64,000 nt of DNA from Oceanococcus sp964629015 (GCA_964629015.1 CAZVMN010000005.1:62001-126000); one strand, 5' to 3'; positions 9,546 through 18,118 are shown, counted from the first letter of the stretch. Notes: generated by a model not told the origin, from the sequence alone. Numbers and translations are program-made.

Positions 9546-10057
9546 AGGCGCGGCTACGCTGCTTGGTGTTGGGTGGGCTGGTCAGCCTACTCAGCGCCTG
9601 CGGCTTTCAGCTGCAGGGCAGTCACAACTGGCCGTCGGACTGGCCGCACTATCAGTTGGACTACTCCGCCCGAAAGCCGGCTATGTTGTACTTTGCCACG
9701 GCTTTGGATCGTGCTTTGCAGCAGCGCGGTGTGACCGCGCAGGGTGAACCGCGCTTCACCATCAAACTGCACAATCTTCGCGATACGCGGCTGGTGGCGG
9801 CGATCGGTGCGGATGGCAAAGCGGTGGAATATGAGCTCGGTCGCCACATTGATTTTCAGATCCTGGCGGGCGAGTGGCGCTCACAGGTCTACAGCCTGTC
9901 CGCCGATCGGCGTATGAGTTTTGATCCGACGGTTGTGCTGGCCAAAGAGGCTGAAGAAGCGCGTCTGCGTGAAGGCTTGTCGCGCGATCTGATCGAGTTG
10001 TTGTTGCTGCGCGCCGAAGTGGAGCTGCGCAGCTTGCCCAGTGGTTCGCTAGGGTAG
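9542..10057 (+). CDS. lptE: LPS-assembly lipoprotein LptE
   Basis: A 171-residue lipoprotein with signal peptide and lipobox LLSAC (Cys near residue 20) followed by GFQLQG, the usual N-terminus of LptE/RlpB. LptE plugs the LptD barrel in the outer membrane and helps insert LPS. The start is TTG at 9542, overlapping the leuS stop by 4 bp; the leuS-lptE pairing is widely conserved. The usual next gene, holA, is not here: the next gene is a convergent nitroreductase. Confidence 0.93.
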   Translation: MKARLRCLVLGGLVSLLSACGFQLQGSHNWPSDWPHYQLDYSARKPAMLYFATALDRALQQRGVTAQGEPRFTIKLHNLRDTRLVAAIGADGKAVEYELGRHIDFQILAGEWRSQVYSLSADRRMSFDPTVVLAKEAEEARLREGLSRDLIELLLLRAEVELRSLPSGSLG

Positions 10058-10627
10058 TTTCGTGAGTTTTGAATCCAGGCTCGAGCGCATCGTGCGTGGA
10101 ATGACCGCTGGATAGCCGTACCAAAGCAAAGCCACAACTTCTTCCTGGTGGGCCTTGATTCCCAATGCACGATAGAACGCCGCATCGCGAATGACGTCGC
10201 CGGATGTCCATTTGCAGCCGATGCCGCGGGCCCACAGGTCCAGCATGAAATTTTGGATGGCGCAGCAGCAGGCCGCGTAGTCTTCGCGCGCGCGCAATGC
10301 CTGACTTGAGCGTCGGCAGGTGATGACCAGCCAGCCGGGGATTTCAGACCAGCGCTGGCGTTTTTTCTCACCGGCATCCGGGCCGCGCTTGGCGGCGACC
10401 AGCTCGGCATTGAGATCAACGATGGTCTGCTTGGTGTGCTCACCAATCGCGTAGAAGCGCCAGGGCTGCGTGAAATAGTGGTTGGGGGCGAAGCAGGCGG
10501 CTTGCAACGCATTCTCCACGTCGCGCCAGGGTGGTATGCGATCAGTCAGGAAATCGTGGATCGTGCGCCGCTGCATCAATGCGGCGTGAATCTGTTGATG
10601 GTTATACAGGCTCAAGACAGCGGGCAA
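10049..10627 (-). CDS. nitroreductase-family oxidoreductase
   Basis: A small FMN-type nitroreductase (192 residues at most). Recognisable features are the N-terminal RRTIHDF (the family's RRS-x-R-x-F-like FMN phosphate-binding motif), FAPNHYFTQPWRF and the C-terminal GIGCKWTSGDV segment with a YG-P end motif. The members closest in length are YdjA-like. The longest frame starts at a TTG (10627) overlapping the upstream Fe-S gene by 26 bp; TTG 10615 or ATG 10576 are alternatives, the last starting just before the RRTIHDF motif. Substrate unknown. Its 3' end overlaps lptE by 9 bp, tail to tail. Confidence 0.85.
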   Translation of the reverse strand: MPAVLSLYNHQQIHAALMQRRTIHDFLTDRIPPWRDVENALQAACFAPNHYFTQPWRFYAIGEHTKQTIVDLNAELVAAKRGPDAGEKKRQRWSEIPGWLVITCRRSSQALRAREDYAACCCAIQNFMLDLWARGIGCKWTSGDVIRDAAFYRALGIKAHQEEVVALLWYGYPAVIPRTMRSSLDSKLTKLP

Positions 10628-11771
10628 TCAATTCAACGGGGTGACATACAGTGGTCAATGGGGCGTCGTCGTGCAAGCGCAGGCCGGCCGCCAGATGCAC
10701 CGCACAGCCGATGTTGGTTGTGACCATGGCGCTGGGTTGAAGTGCGATGCAAGGGTCGAGCTTGCTTTGGCGCAAGAGCTCGGCTCGCTGAGGAAAATCC
10801 AGCATGTGGGTTCCGGCTGCGCCACAGCACAGCGGGTCTGCGATGTCGTGGAGTTCAAGGTGAGGGGCTCGGGAAAGCAGCTCGCGCGCCGCGTCAGCCT
10901 CACGCAGGCCATTGCGGTGAGAACACGGCTGATGAATCAGGATTTGCTGCGTGGGCAGCGTCTTGGTGACAGTGGGCCATGTCTGTCGATTGAGAAAATG
11001 GCAGGCCTCTTCAACCTGTTGCCAGCCGCTATCGCGCAGTTGGTTGGCGCAGGCAGAGTCGAGTACGACCAGCGGTTTGCGGATGTCGGCGAACTCAGCG
11101 AGCTGCTGACGCAGCTGGTTGGCCTGATCCGGGTCACCCTGATGCTGGGTCAGAGCGCCGCAACACAAACCGGTTGGCAAAATGCTGGCCCGAATGTTCA
11201 GGGCTTTGCAGCAGTCGAGCAGCGCATTGGCTGCCGGCGCGTTGGCAATATCGCCCATGCAGCCGGCGAAGATGTACACATCGCACTGAGGATCAAACCG
11301 CGGCAGTCTTGCGGTTCGGTGGCTAGGCAGCAGGCTGAGCTGTCGCCTGAGGGTTGGCATGTGCAGCACGCGGCTGAGCCACTGGGCAAACGGCCGCGTC
11401 CACTGGGCCACTCGCAAGGCCAGGCGCAGAGCGGGGCGCCATTGACCAACCGTGAGCAATTTTTGCAGCCGTCGACTGGCGAAAGAGCGTCGACGGGCTT
11501 GGCTGGCGCGATGGGCATCCAGCAGTGAAAGGTACGGGACTTTGGCTGGGCACGCTGCCTCGCATGCCTGACAGGACAAGCAATGGTCCAAGTGCTGCTG
11601 CGCGGCTGGGGTGTCTTCGATCAAGCCACTGGCAATGCCGGCCATCATGGCAATTCGACCGCGTGGTGATTCGGGTTCCATCGCGGAAAGGGCATAGGTC
11701 GGGCAGTGCGGTGCGCATAGCCCGCATTTCACGCACAAGTCCGCTTGCTCAATTGGAAATCGATGACCCAT
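10602..11771 (-). CDS. GlcF/LldE-like Fe-S oxidoreductase with two 4Fe-4S and two CCG domains
   Basis: A 389-residue protein. The first ferredoxin motif is C13-x2-C16-x2-C19-x3-C23-P, the second is HCLSCQACEAACP near residue 65, and two cysteine-rich CCG domains follow (GLCCGALTQHQGD and ADPLCCGAAGTHMLD). This layout is that of GlcF, the iron-sulphur subunit of glycolate oxidase, and related lactate-oxidase and GlpC subunits. No GlcD/GlcE flavin subunits are adjacent, so the partner must be elsewhere and the glycolate assignment is only by family. The gene overlaps the nitroreductase start and probably shares its transcript. Confidence 0.82.
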   Translation of the reverse strand: MGHRFPIEQADLCVKCGLCAPHCPTYALSAMEPESPRGRIAMMAGIASGLIEDTPAAQQHLDHCLSCQACEAACPAKVPYLSLLDAHRASQARRRSFASRRLQKLLTVGQWRPALRLALRVAQWTRPFAQWLSRVLHMPTLRRQLSLLPSHRTARLPRFDPQCDVYIFAGCMGDIANAPAANALLDCCKALNIRASILPTGLCCGALTQHQGDPDQANQLRQQLAEFADIRKPLVVLDSACANQLRDSGWQQVEEACHFLNRQTWPTVTKTLPTQQILIHQPCSHRNGLREADAARELLSRAPHLELHDIADPLCCGAAGTHMLDFPQRAELLRQSKLDPCIALQPSAMVTTNIGCAVHLAAGLRLHDDAPLTTVCHPVELIARCLEPV

Positions 11772-11781
11772 TTCCTAGAAT
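11753..11781 (+). promoter_or_regulatory. sigma70-type promoter for the DUF481 gene
   Basis: TTGGAA (11753-11758), a 17-bp spacer and TAGAAT (11776-11781), with the gene start 27 bp further on. The element overlaps the start codon of the divergent Fe-S gene (11771), so the two 5' ends are interleaved. Confidence 0.6.
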
Positions 11782-11808
11782 ACGCGGCCCTTTGCCCAGA
11801 AAACGCAG

Positions 11809-12567
11809 ATGAACCCCACATGTTATCCGAAGCGTCTCGGCTCGTTGCTGTTGATCGTTGCAGCGATGCTGGATCCGTCAACGGGTCTGGCTGAGAGTCC
11901 TTGGGGCGGCAAGATCGCTGTTGGCGCCATTGCAGCCAGTGGTAACAGCGAATCCAGCACGTTCAATTTCGAGTTCGGGTTGAGCTATGACAAGGACATT
12001 TGGCACAACGCGCTGAAGGCCAGCGCCATGCAGGCGCGCAGCGAAACCGAGGATGACGCCGGCAACACCGAAAAACGCACCACCTCGGAACGTTATGTGG
12101 TGGGTTTGCGCAGTGCTGTGGACTTTACCGAAAACGATTACCTGTTCGTTCAGTTGGATTTTGAGAAGGATCTTTTTGGTGGCGTGCGTGAGCGCACTGC
12201 GCAGACCATCGGTTATGGTCGGCGTGTTCTGAATGGTGAGGCGCATAAGCTGGATCTGGAGTTGGGCGCCGGTGCGCGACAGCTACTGGCTCAGGAAGAA
12301 GATGCGCGGCGTGAGTCGGAAGTTGTCGGGCGTGCAGGTTTGGTCTACGCTTGGCAAATCAGCGATACCAGTCGCTTTGGCCAAACGATTACGACTGAGT
12401 ACGGCGATACCAACACGTACACAGAATCCGTCAGTGAGCTGAGGTTGTCAGTGATTGGAGGGGTCTATGCCAACCTCGCGTTCACCGTCAAACACAACAG
12501 TGATGTGCCGGTGGACACCGAGCGTACCGATACCATCTCGTCTGTCTCGTTGTCTTATGAATACTAG
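11809..12567 (+). CDS. DUF481 outer-membrane beta-barrel protein
   Basis: A 252-residue exported protein: a signal peptide (about residues 1-28, GLAES at the probable cleavage site), then alternating short amphipathic strands typical of DUF481/YdiY (salt-induced outer membrane) proteins. The opening AVGAIAASGNSESSTFNFE and closing SVSLSYEY, with a terminal aromatic residue as in many outer-membrane barrels, support this. Function is not established for the family. It has its own promoter and lies 107 bp upstream of rplM. Confidence 0.85.
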   Translation: MNPTCYPKRLGSLLLIVAAMLDPSTGLAESPWGGKIAVGAIAASGNSESSTFNFEFGLSYDKDIWHNALKASAMQARSETEDDAGNTEKRTTSERYVVGLRSAVDFTENDYLFVQLDFEKDLFGGVRERTAQTIGYGRRVLNGEAHKLDLELGAGARQLLAQEEDARRESEVVGRAGLVYAWQISDTSRFGQTITTEYGDTNTYTESVSELRLSVIGGVYANLAFTVKHNSDVPVDTERTDTISSVSLSYEY

Positions 12568-12580
12568 AGTTTGATTCGGC

Positions 12581-12609
12581 TTGATTTTTATCCGCCGAAT
12601 CCCTAGAAT
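12581..12609 (+). promoter_or_regulatory. sigma70-type promoter for rplM-rpsI
   Basis: TTGATT (12581-12586), 17-bp spacer, TAGAAT (12604-12609). It lies 65 bp before the rplM start and is followed by a short pyrimidine-rich leader. Good hexamers and exact spacing make it the most convincing promoter in the window. Confidence 0.65.
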
Positions 12610-12674
12610 TCGCGCCCTTTCTGTCCACCCCCACGCCTTGGCGCGTCCGCGCGCTAACCGGGATCATTTCAAGA

Positions 12675-13112
12675 ATGACAACCACAGTTTCCGCCAAGCC
12701 GCACGAAGTTCGCCACGATTGGGTTCTGATCGACGCGAGCGATCTGGTTCTCGGCCGTCTGGCTACCGAGCTTGCTCATCGTCTGCGCGGCAAGCACAAA
12801 CCTGAATTCACCCCGCACGTCGATACCGGCGACTACATCGTTGTAGTCAATGCCGAGAAGATTCGTGTGACAGGCAACAAAGCCAGTCAGAAATTCTATT
12901 ACCGCCACTCTGGCCGCCCGGGTAACCTGCACGCTGTGCGCCTGGACGACCAGCTGCGTGAGCACCCTGAGCGCGTGATCGAAGCGGCCGTCAAAGGCAT
13001 GCTGCCGAAGAACCCGCTGGGTCGTGCGATGTTTAAGAAACTCAAGATTTACCGTGGCGCCGAGCACCCGCACACTGCTCAGCAGCCGCAAGTTCTGGAT
13101 CTGAACAAATAA
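12675..13112 (+). CDS. rplM: 50S ribosomal protein L13
   Basis: A 145-residue L13 protein with the family blocks VLIDASDLVLGRLAT, YYRHSGRPGNL and VKGMLPKNPLGR. L13 is an early-assembly protein of the large subunit. It stands immediately before rpsI (2 bp gap), the universal order. Compared with E. coli (142 residues) it carries a few extra N-terminal residues (TTVSAKPHEVRH), so the true start could be slightly inside. Confidence 0.98.
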   Translation: MTTTVSAKPHEVRHDWVLIDASDLVLGRLATELAHRLRGKHKPEFTPHVDTGDYIVVVNAEKIRVTGNKASQKFYYRHSGRPGNLHAVRLDDQLREHPERVIEAAVKGMLPKNPLGRAMFKKLKIYRGAEHPHTAQQPQVLDLNK

Positions 13113-13114
13113 TT

Positions 13115-13501
13115 ATGCAAACCAACTACGGAACTGGCCGTCGTAAAACCGCCACGGCACGCGTCTTTCTGAAAACTGGCTCTGGTCAGATCACAGTCAA
13201 CGGCAAACCGCTGGACGAGTTCTTCGGTCGCCCGACCTCGCGCATGATCGTCATGCAGCCGCTCGAATTGACTGAGAACGTCGGTCGTTTTGACGTTAAT
13301 GTCACCGCCAGTGGTGGTGGTGCCAACGGTCAGGCTGGCGCGATTCGCCACGGTTTGGCTCGTGCTCTGGTTGATTACGACGAAGAGTTGCGCGGCCCGC
13401 TGCGTGCTGCCGGTCTGTTGACCCGCGACTCGCGTAAAGTCGAGCGTAAGAAAGTGGGTCTGCGCAAAGCGCGTAAAGCCACGCAGTACAGCAAGCGCTA
13501 A
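13115..13501 (+). CDS. rpsI: 30S ribosomal protein S9
   Basis: A 128-residue S9 protein starting GTGRRKTATARVFL and ending in the conserved basic tail KARKATQYSKR that reaches the P-site tRNA. It is co-transcribed with rplM. The tRNA-Gln gene follows 88 bp downstream on the same strand, and no clear terminator lies between, so read-through into the tRNA is possible. Confidence 0.98.
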   Translation: MQTNYGTGRRKTATARVFLKTGSGQITVNGKPLDEFFGRPTSRMIVMQPLELTENVGRFDVNVTASGGGANGQAGAIRHGLARALVDYDEELRGPLRAAGLLTRDSRKVERKKVGLRKARKATQYSKR

Positions 13502-13589
13502 AACAGTTTGGAGTTACCTGCTTCCGCTTTTGGGCTGGAGCAGGCGGTTTCGCAGAACCGGGTTCAGTGCCAGGTTTGACACCGCATAC

Positions 13590-13663
13590 TGGGGGTTCGT
13601 CTAGTGGTAGGACTACGGACTCTGACTCCGTCAGCGGGGGTTCGAATCCCTCACCCCCAGCCA
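13590..13663 (+). tRNA. tRNA-Gln (anticodon CTG)
   Basis: A 74-nt cloverleaf with CCA encoded. The acceptor stem pairs TGGGGGT with ACCCCCA, leaving discriminator G73; U1-A72 and G73 are glutamine identity elements. The anticodon stem ACGGA/TCCGT encloses loop CTCTGAC with anticodon CTG, which reads CAG. The T arm is GGGGGTTCGAATCCCTC. The D arm holds GTCTAGTGGTAGGAC. Confidence 0.97.
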
Positions 13664-13678
13664 ACCTATCGAATGTTT

Positions 13679-13708
13679 ACGACCCGCCATGTGCGGGTCG
13701 TATTTTTT
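13679..13708 (+). terminator. intrinsic terminator after tRNA-Gln
   Basis: A perfect 9-bp stem, ACGACCCGC / GCGGGTCGT, with a 5-nt loop (CATGT), then A and six T. It starts 15 bp after the tRNA 3' end and would end the tRNA (and possibly rplM-rpsI) transcript. Confidence 0.88.
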
Positions 13709-13782
13709 GTGCGGCCGGTTTGTCGTGGTTGTCAGGCCCGTACGACGACAGCCCATCGGCAACGGACGAAGAGCAACAACGC

Positions 13783-14169
13783 ATGACGCAACTGCTTCAT
13801 CGCCTGGTGCCGGCGGCAGTGACGACAGCTGTGTTTGCGGCGCTGGCGCATGCTGCGCTGGTCGCGATCGCTGCCCGTTCTGTCGGTCTAGAACTTTTGT
13901 ATATCGCGAGTCTCAGCTTCGTCGTCGCTCTGCTAGTTGCGCTGCCCGGTGGGGCGTTTTTGCTCGCTGTGGTCGCCGTGTTGAGGTTAACGCTGGTCTC
14001 ATCGCTTTTGTTGTTTTTGACAGTCATACAAGGTGTTGCGGTCGGGCTGGAGATGTACTTTTTCGAAAGTGGCTTGAACGAAATCTCCTGGCGTTACGGT
14101 TTGATATCCATACCGGCCTCTCTCATCGCATGGCACAGCTCTGTGTTTCAGGTTTACAAGCAAGTCTGA
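13783..14169 (+). CDS. hypothetical small membrane protein
   Basis: A 128-residue protein from ATG 13783 that is mostly hydrophobic: four probable membrane helices (about residues 7-30, 35-55, 57-85 and 103-118) with few charged residues. The frame is open further upstream through the tRNA, but that part is not protein-like and lies before the terminator, so ATG 13783 is chosen. No recognisable family and no obvious operon partner. The strong hydrophobic periodicity argues for a real gene; function unknown. Confidence 0.6.
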   Translation: MTQLLHRLVPAAVTTAVFAALAHAALVAIAARSVGLELLYIASLSFVVALLVALPGGAFLLAVVAVLRLTLVSSLLLFLTVIQGVAVGLEMYFFESGLNEISWRYGLISIPASLIAWHSSVFQVYKQV

Positions 14170-14509
14170 GCGATGAAAGCCTTCACCGTGTCCCAAATCG
14201 AATCGGGTTTGGAAATGCACTCAGGGTGCGGCGGCGCTCAATGCAATTCGCGCAACACGTATCCTCACAGGCCGCATTGGTTTCCAGTTGTCGCCCGGAA
14301 TTGTTAAAATCTCGCTGTTAACACGCCCGTCTGGCGTGCCTCAGGATCAGGGAACAAGCGCTGGGCTGAATTCCCTGAGGCAAACACCATCAAGGTTGCG
14401 ATCAGAAGTTGTATTGGCATGGCGAAGATGTGTTCGCGCCGTGTGTGACTGACTGATGCCTGTCGTGCGACCACGACGTGTCACCCACTCCTCACCGAGA
14501 ACCGCAAAT
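14170..14509 (+). other. 340-bp intergenic region with acnB leader
   Basis: No gene is seen. A possible -10 (TAAAAT, 14305-14310) with a poor -35 would start a leader of roughly 190 nt before acnB. In that leader GCCTCAGG (14338-14345) can pair with CCTGAGGC (14374-14381), while TCAGGGAA (14347-14354) can pair with the overlapping TTCCCTGA (14371-14378). The two hairpins share their right arm and are mutually exclusive. No known riboswitch class is recognised. Confidence 0.4.
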
Positions 14510-17296
14510 ATGAGCCTGTATCAGGACTATCTGAAAGACATCGATGCTCGAAAAGAGCACGGATTGAGCCCCAAGCCTATTGAAGATAGCGCTTTGCTCA
14601 GCGAGATCATCGCGCAAATCAAAGATACGGCTCATGAGCACCGTGCAGATTCTCTGAAGTTCTTCATCTACAACACCTTGCCGGGCACGACCAGTGCCGC
14701 CGGTGCCAAAGCCGCGTTCCTCAAAGAGATCATTCTTGGTGAGGCGGTTGTGGAAGAAATCTCCCCGGCGTTCGCGCTGGAGCTGTTGTCGCACATGAAA
14801 GGCGGCCCGTCGATCGGTGTGCTGCTGGATCTGGCGCTGGGCAGCGATGCGGCCATCGCCAAGGATGCGGCGGAGGTTCTGAAGACCCAGGTGTTCCTCT
14901 ACGAAGCGGATACCGACCGTCTGGCCGCAGCGTACGCGGATGGCAGCGCCATCGCCAAAGACATTCTGGAAAGCTACGCCCAAGCTGAGTTCTTCACCAA
15001 GCTTCCGGAACCGGAAGAAGTGGTTAAGGTGGTGACCTACATCGCTGCCGAAGGTGATGTGTCGACCGATTTGCTGTCACCAGGCAACCAGGCCCATTCG
15101 CGTTCGGATCGTGAGTTGCACGGCAAGTGCATGATCTCGGAGCAAGCGCAGAACGAGATTGAGGCGCTTAAAGCGCAGCACCCGGACAAGCGCGTCATGC
15201 TGGTCGCAGAAAAGGGCACCATGGGCGTCGGGTCCTCGCGTATGTCCGGGGTTAACAATGTGGCCCTGTGGATGGGTAAGCCGGGCAGCCCGTACGTGCC
15301 GTTCGTGAACATCGCGCCGGTCGTTGCCGGCACCAACGGCATCTCCCCGATCTTCCTGACCACCGTTGGTGTGACGGGCGGTATCGGTATTGATCTGAAG
15401 AATTGGGTCAAGAAGTTGGATGCCAATGGTCAGCCGGTGTTGGACGCCAACGGTGACCCGGTGCTGGAGCAAAAATATTCGGTGGCCACGGGCACCGTGC
15501 TGACGATCAACTCCAAGACCAAGAAGCTGTACGACGAAAGCGGCAGCAAAGAGCTGGCCGACATTTCCTCGTCGTTCACCCCGCAGAAGTTGGAGTTCAT
15601 CAAAGCCGGCGGGTCCTACGCGATTGTTTTCGGCAAGAGATTGCAAACATTCGCCGCCGAAACCTTGGGTGTTGAAGCGCCTGCGGTGTATGCGCCATCC
15701 AAGGAAATCTCCCACGAAGGCCAGGGCCTGACCGCCGTTGAGAAGATCTTCAACCGCAACGCCGTTGGTGTGGCCGAAGGCAAAGTGCTCCATGCCGGTT
15801 CCGACGTGCGCGTGAACGTCAACATCGTGGGCTCGCAGGACACCACGGGTTTGATGACGGTGCAGGAACTGGAAGCCATGGCCGCTACGGTGATTTCGCC
15901 GAAAGTGGATGGTGCGTACCAGTCCGGCTGTCACACCGCATCGGTGTGGGACAAGAGAGCTCAGACCAACATTCCGAAGCTGATGGGCTTCATGAACAAG
16001 TTCGGCCTGATCACCGCGCGCGATCCCAAGGGCGTCTACCATGCGATGACCGACGTCATCCACAAAGTGCTGAATGACATCACCGTGGATGATCGCGCCG
16101 TGATCATCGGTGGCGATTCGCACACGCGCATGTCCAAAGGTGTGGCCTTTGGCGCGGACTCCGGCACGGTTGCTCTGGCGCTGGCCACCGGTGAGGCCAC
16201 CATGCCGATTCCCGAATCGGTCAAAGTGACCTTCAAGGGCACGCTGAAAGACCACATGGACTTCCGTGATGTGGTGCATGCCACCCAGGCTCAGATGCTC
16301 AAACAGTTTGGCGACAACGTCTTCCAGGGCCGTGTGGTGGAAGTGCACATCGGCACGCTGCTGGCTGACCAAGCGTTCACCTTCACCGACTGGACCGCCG
16401 AGATGAAAGCCAAGGCGGCGGTGTGCATCTCCAATGACGACACTTTGATCGCATCGCTGGAACTGGCCAAGAGCCGTATCCAGATCATGATCGACAAAGG
16501 CATGGAAAACCCGGCGCGCACGCTGCATGGCCTGATCGACATGGCCGACAAGCGCATCGCGGAAATTCGCTCGGGCGAGAACCCCGCGCTCAAGCCTGAC
16601 GACAATGCCAAGTACTTCGCCGAGTTCGTGGTTGATCTGGATCAGATCAATGAGCCGATGATTGCTGACCCCGACGTCAACAACGCCGATGTCTCGCGTC
16701 GTTATACCCACGACACCATCCGTCCGGTCTCATTCTACAAGGGCGAGAAGAAGGTCGATCTGGGCTTTGTCGGCTCCTGCATGGTGCACAAGGGCGACCT
16801 CAAAGTGATCGCCCAGATGTTCCGCAACCTGGAGCGTCAGAACCCGCAGATCGAGTTCAAGGCTCCGTTGGTTGTGGCCCCGCCGACCTACAACATCATT
16901 GATGAGTTGAAAGCCGAAGGTGACTGGGATGTGCTGCAGAAGCATTCCGGTTTCGAGTTCGACGACAACGCGCCGAAGAACGCGGCGCGCGTGTCCTACG
17001 AGAACATGATGTACCTCGAGCGTCCGGGTTGTAACTTGTGCATGGGCAACCAGGAAAAGGCCGAGAAGGGCGATACCGTGATGGCGACCTCGACGCGTCT
17101 GTTCCAGGGCCGTGTGGTGGAAGACAGCGACGAGAAGAAAGGCGAATCGCTGCTCGCCTCCACCCCGGTGGTTGTGTTGTCGACGATTCTGGGTCGCACG
17201 CCGACCATCGATGAGTACAAGTCGGCGGTTGAAGGCATTGAACTGACCAAGTTTGCGCCGTCCAGCGATCAGCGTTCGGCGCCGCGCGCTCACTGA
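14510..17296 (+). CDS. acnB: aconitate hydratase B (long form)
   Basis: Interconverts citrate and isocitrate in the TCA cycle via a 4Fe-4S cluster; AcnB enzymes often also act on 2-methylisocitrate. Cluster ligands are visible at Cys757 (GSCMVH) and Cys841/Cys844 (PGCNLCMGNQ). At 928 residues it is over 60 longer than E. coli AcnB (865), with added segments around residues 300-390, including a tandem LDANGQPV/LDANGDPV repeat, and about 25 extra residues between the first and second cluster cysteines. The N-terminus (MSLYQDYLKDIDARKEHGL, then FFIYNTLPGTTSAAG) resembles the long AcnB of Bacteroidetes more than the usual gammaproteobacterial form. ATG 14510 is preferred to the upstream ATG at 14456. 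Confidence 0.96.
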   Translation: MSLYQDYLKDIDARKEHGLSPKPIEDSALLSEIIAQIKDTAHEHRADSLKFFIYNTLPGTTSAAGAKAAFLKEIILGEAVVEEISPAFALELLSHMKGGPSIGVLLDLALGSDAAIAKDAAEVLKTQVFLYEADTDRLAAAYADGSAIAKDILESYAQAEFFTKLPEPEEVVKVVTYIAAEGDVSTDLLSPGNQAHSRSDRELHGKCMISEQAQNEIEALKAQHPDKRVMLVAEKGTMGVGSSRMSGVNNVALWMGKPGSPYVPFVNIAPVVAGTNGISPIFLTTVGVTGGIGIDLKNWVKKLDANGQPVLDANGDPVLEQKYSVATGTVLTINSKTKKLYDESGSKELADISSSFTPQKLEFIKAGGSYAIVFGKRLQTFAAETLGVEAPAVYAPSKEISHEGQGLTAVEKIFNRNAVGVAEGKVLHAGSDVRVNVNIVGSQDTTGLMTVQELEAMAATVISPKVDGAYQSGCHTASVWDKRAQTNIPKLMGFMNKFGLITARDPKGVYHAMTDVIHKVLNDITVDDRAVIIGGDSHTRMSKGVAFGADSGTVALALATGEATMPIPESVKVTFKGTLKDHMDFRDVVHATQAQMLKQFGDNVFQGRVVEVHIGTLLADQAFTFTDWTAEMKAKAAVCISNDDTLIASLELAKSRIQIMIDKGMENPARTLHGLIDMADKRIAEIRSGENPALKPDDNAKYFAEFVVDLDQINEPMIADPDVNNADVSRRYTHDTIRPVSFYKGEKKVDLGFVGSCMVHKGDLKVIAQMFRNLERQNPQIEFKAPLVVAPPTYNIIDELKAEGDWDVLQKHSGFEFDDNAPKNAARVSYENMMYLERPGCNLCMGNQEKAEKGDTVMATSTRLFQGRVVEDSDEKKGESLLASTPVVVLSTILGRTPTIDEYKSAVEGIELTKFAPSSDQRSAPRAH

Positions 17297-17333
17297 GGCT
17301 CGCGCCTCGGCCACGAGGTTTTAACGCGCAAGC

Positions 17334-17364
17334 AAAAACGCCACCGATGAGGTGGCGTTTTTTT
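17334..17364 (+). terminator. bidirectional intrinsic terminator between acnB and tetR
   Basis: AAAAACGCCACC pairs with GGTGGCGTTTTT around the loop GATGA, and the T run continues to 17364. The A run on the left makes it usable from both strands, serving acnB (+) and the convergent TetR gene (-). Confidence 0.9.
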
Positions 17365-17401
17365 ATGCCGACTCGCCGAAGGATCGGCAGTTCGTGAGAT
17401 T

Positions 17402-18076
17402 TCAGGCGATAGACCCGCTCGGGTTGGCGAGCAAGGCATCGCGCCAGTGATCTCGAGTCGCCAGACCCGCCATGAGCTGCTCCAGGAGCATTTCGAAGCC
17501 GCCTTCAATCGTCGCATCGGGCACCACGTGTGGCGGGGTGCCGCGGCACAGGCTGACCAGCCCATGCAAAGAGGCCCAGATGGCGAAAGCCTGACGTTGC
17601 GGATCACCGGCTTTAATCTGACCGGCGTTCTGGCACTGCTGCAGCATGCCGGTGAGAACCTCATACGATCTGACCGAGGCGTCTTTGACCTTCTCGCCGG
17701 TGCGTCCGATCAGGCTGGGATGAAACATCAGGTCGTAAAGTTCAGCCTGCTCAACGGCAAAGCGGATGTAGGCTAAGCCCATGTGATGCAATTGGTCCAA
17801 AGGGCAGCTTTGCGCACCTTGGGCGCGAGCGGAGGCGGCCTTTGAAGTGGTCGCACGCAGCTGTTCGAAACCTTCCAGGATGATTTCCCCGAGCAACTCA
17901 TCTTTGCTGCGGTAATGTCGATAGATTGCGCTGCGTGAGACACCCAAGCGCTCAGCCACCGCGCGCAGCGTCAAACCCTCCAAACCTTGTGCCTGAACCA
18001 GCTCCCAAGCCGCGGCGAGCAGGGCCGCGCGCAGGTTGCCGTGGTGATAGTTGGATTTTTCGGTCGACGGTTTCAT
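17402..18076 (-). CDS. TetR-family repressor of the adjacent efflux operon
   Basis: From ATG 18076 this gives 224 residues. The N-terminal helix-turn-helix (LTLRAVAERLGVSRSAIYRH, then YRSKDELLGEII) is typical of TetR, and the C-terminal half resembles the TetR_C ligand/dimerisation region. The frame can be extended to an ATG at 18118, but that codon lies inside the palindromic operator and the extra residues are not family-like. The gene is divergent from the MFP-RND operon, and a perfect palindrome lies between them, so it most likely represses that operon and itself until a pump substrate binds. Confidence 0.9.
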   Translation of the reverse strand: MKPSTEKSNYHHGNLRAALLAAAWELVQAQGLEGLTLRAVAERLGVSRSAIYRHYRSKDELLGEIILEGFEQLRATTSKAASARAQGAQSCPLDQLHHMGLAYIRFAVEQAELYDLMFHPSLIGRTGEKVKDASVRSYEVLTGMLQQCQNAGQIKAGDPQRQAFAIWASLHGLVSLCRGTPPHVVPDATIEGGFEMLLEQLMAGLATRDHWRDALLANPSGSIA

Positions 18077-18099
18077 CGTGCAACTATCCTGCGCAATCA

Positions 18100-18118
18100 A
18101 TGTTGACAATGTCAACAT
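18100..18118. promoter_or_regulatory. 19-bp palindromic operator for the TetR repressor
   Basis: ATGTTGACAATGTCAACAT is a perfect inverted repeat with 9-bp arms around a central A. It lies 23 bp upstream of the tetR start and contains the -35 hexamer of the efflux promoter. TetR-type operators are usually palindromes of this length at this place. Confidence 0.8.

Noticed and set aside
10641..11528. 295-residue plus-strand frame
   Set aside because: Antisense of the GlcF-like gene, which has intact ferredoxin and CCG motifs.
13590..13663. tRNA-Gln as an integration site of a mobile element
   Set aside because: No integrase, direct repeat of the tRNA 3' end or phage-like gene is seen downstream.
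15077..16711. 544-residue minus-strand frame
   Set aside because: Antisense of acnB; no family motifs and a His-rich shadow composition.
18077..18118. Upstream ATG (18118) for the TetR gene
   Set aside because: It would start translation inside the palindromic operator and add residues unlike TetR N-termini.
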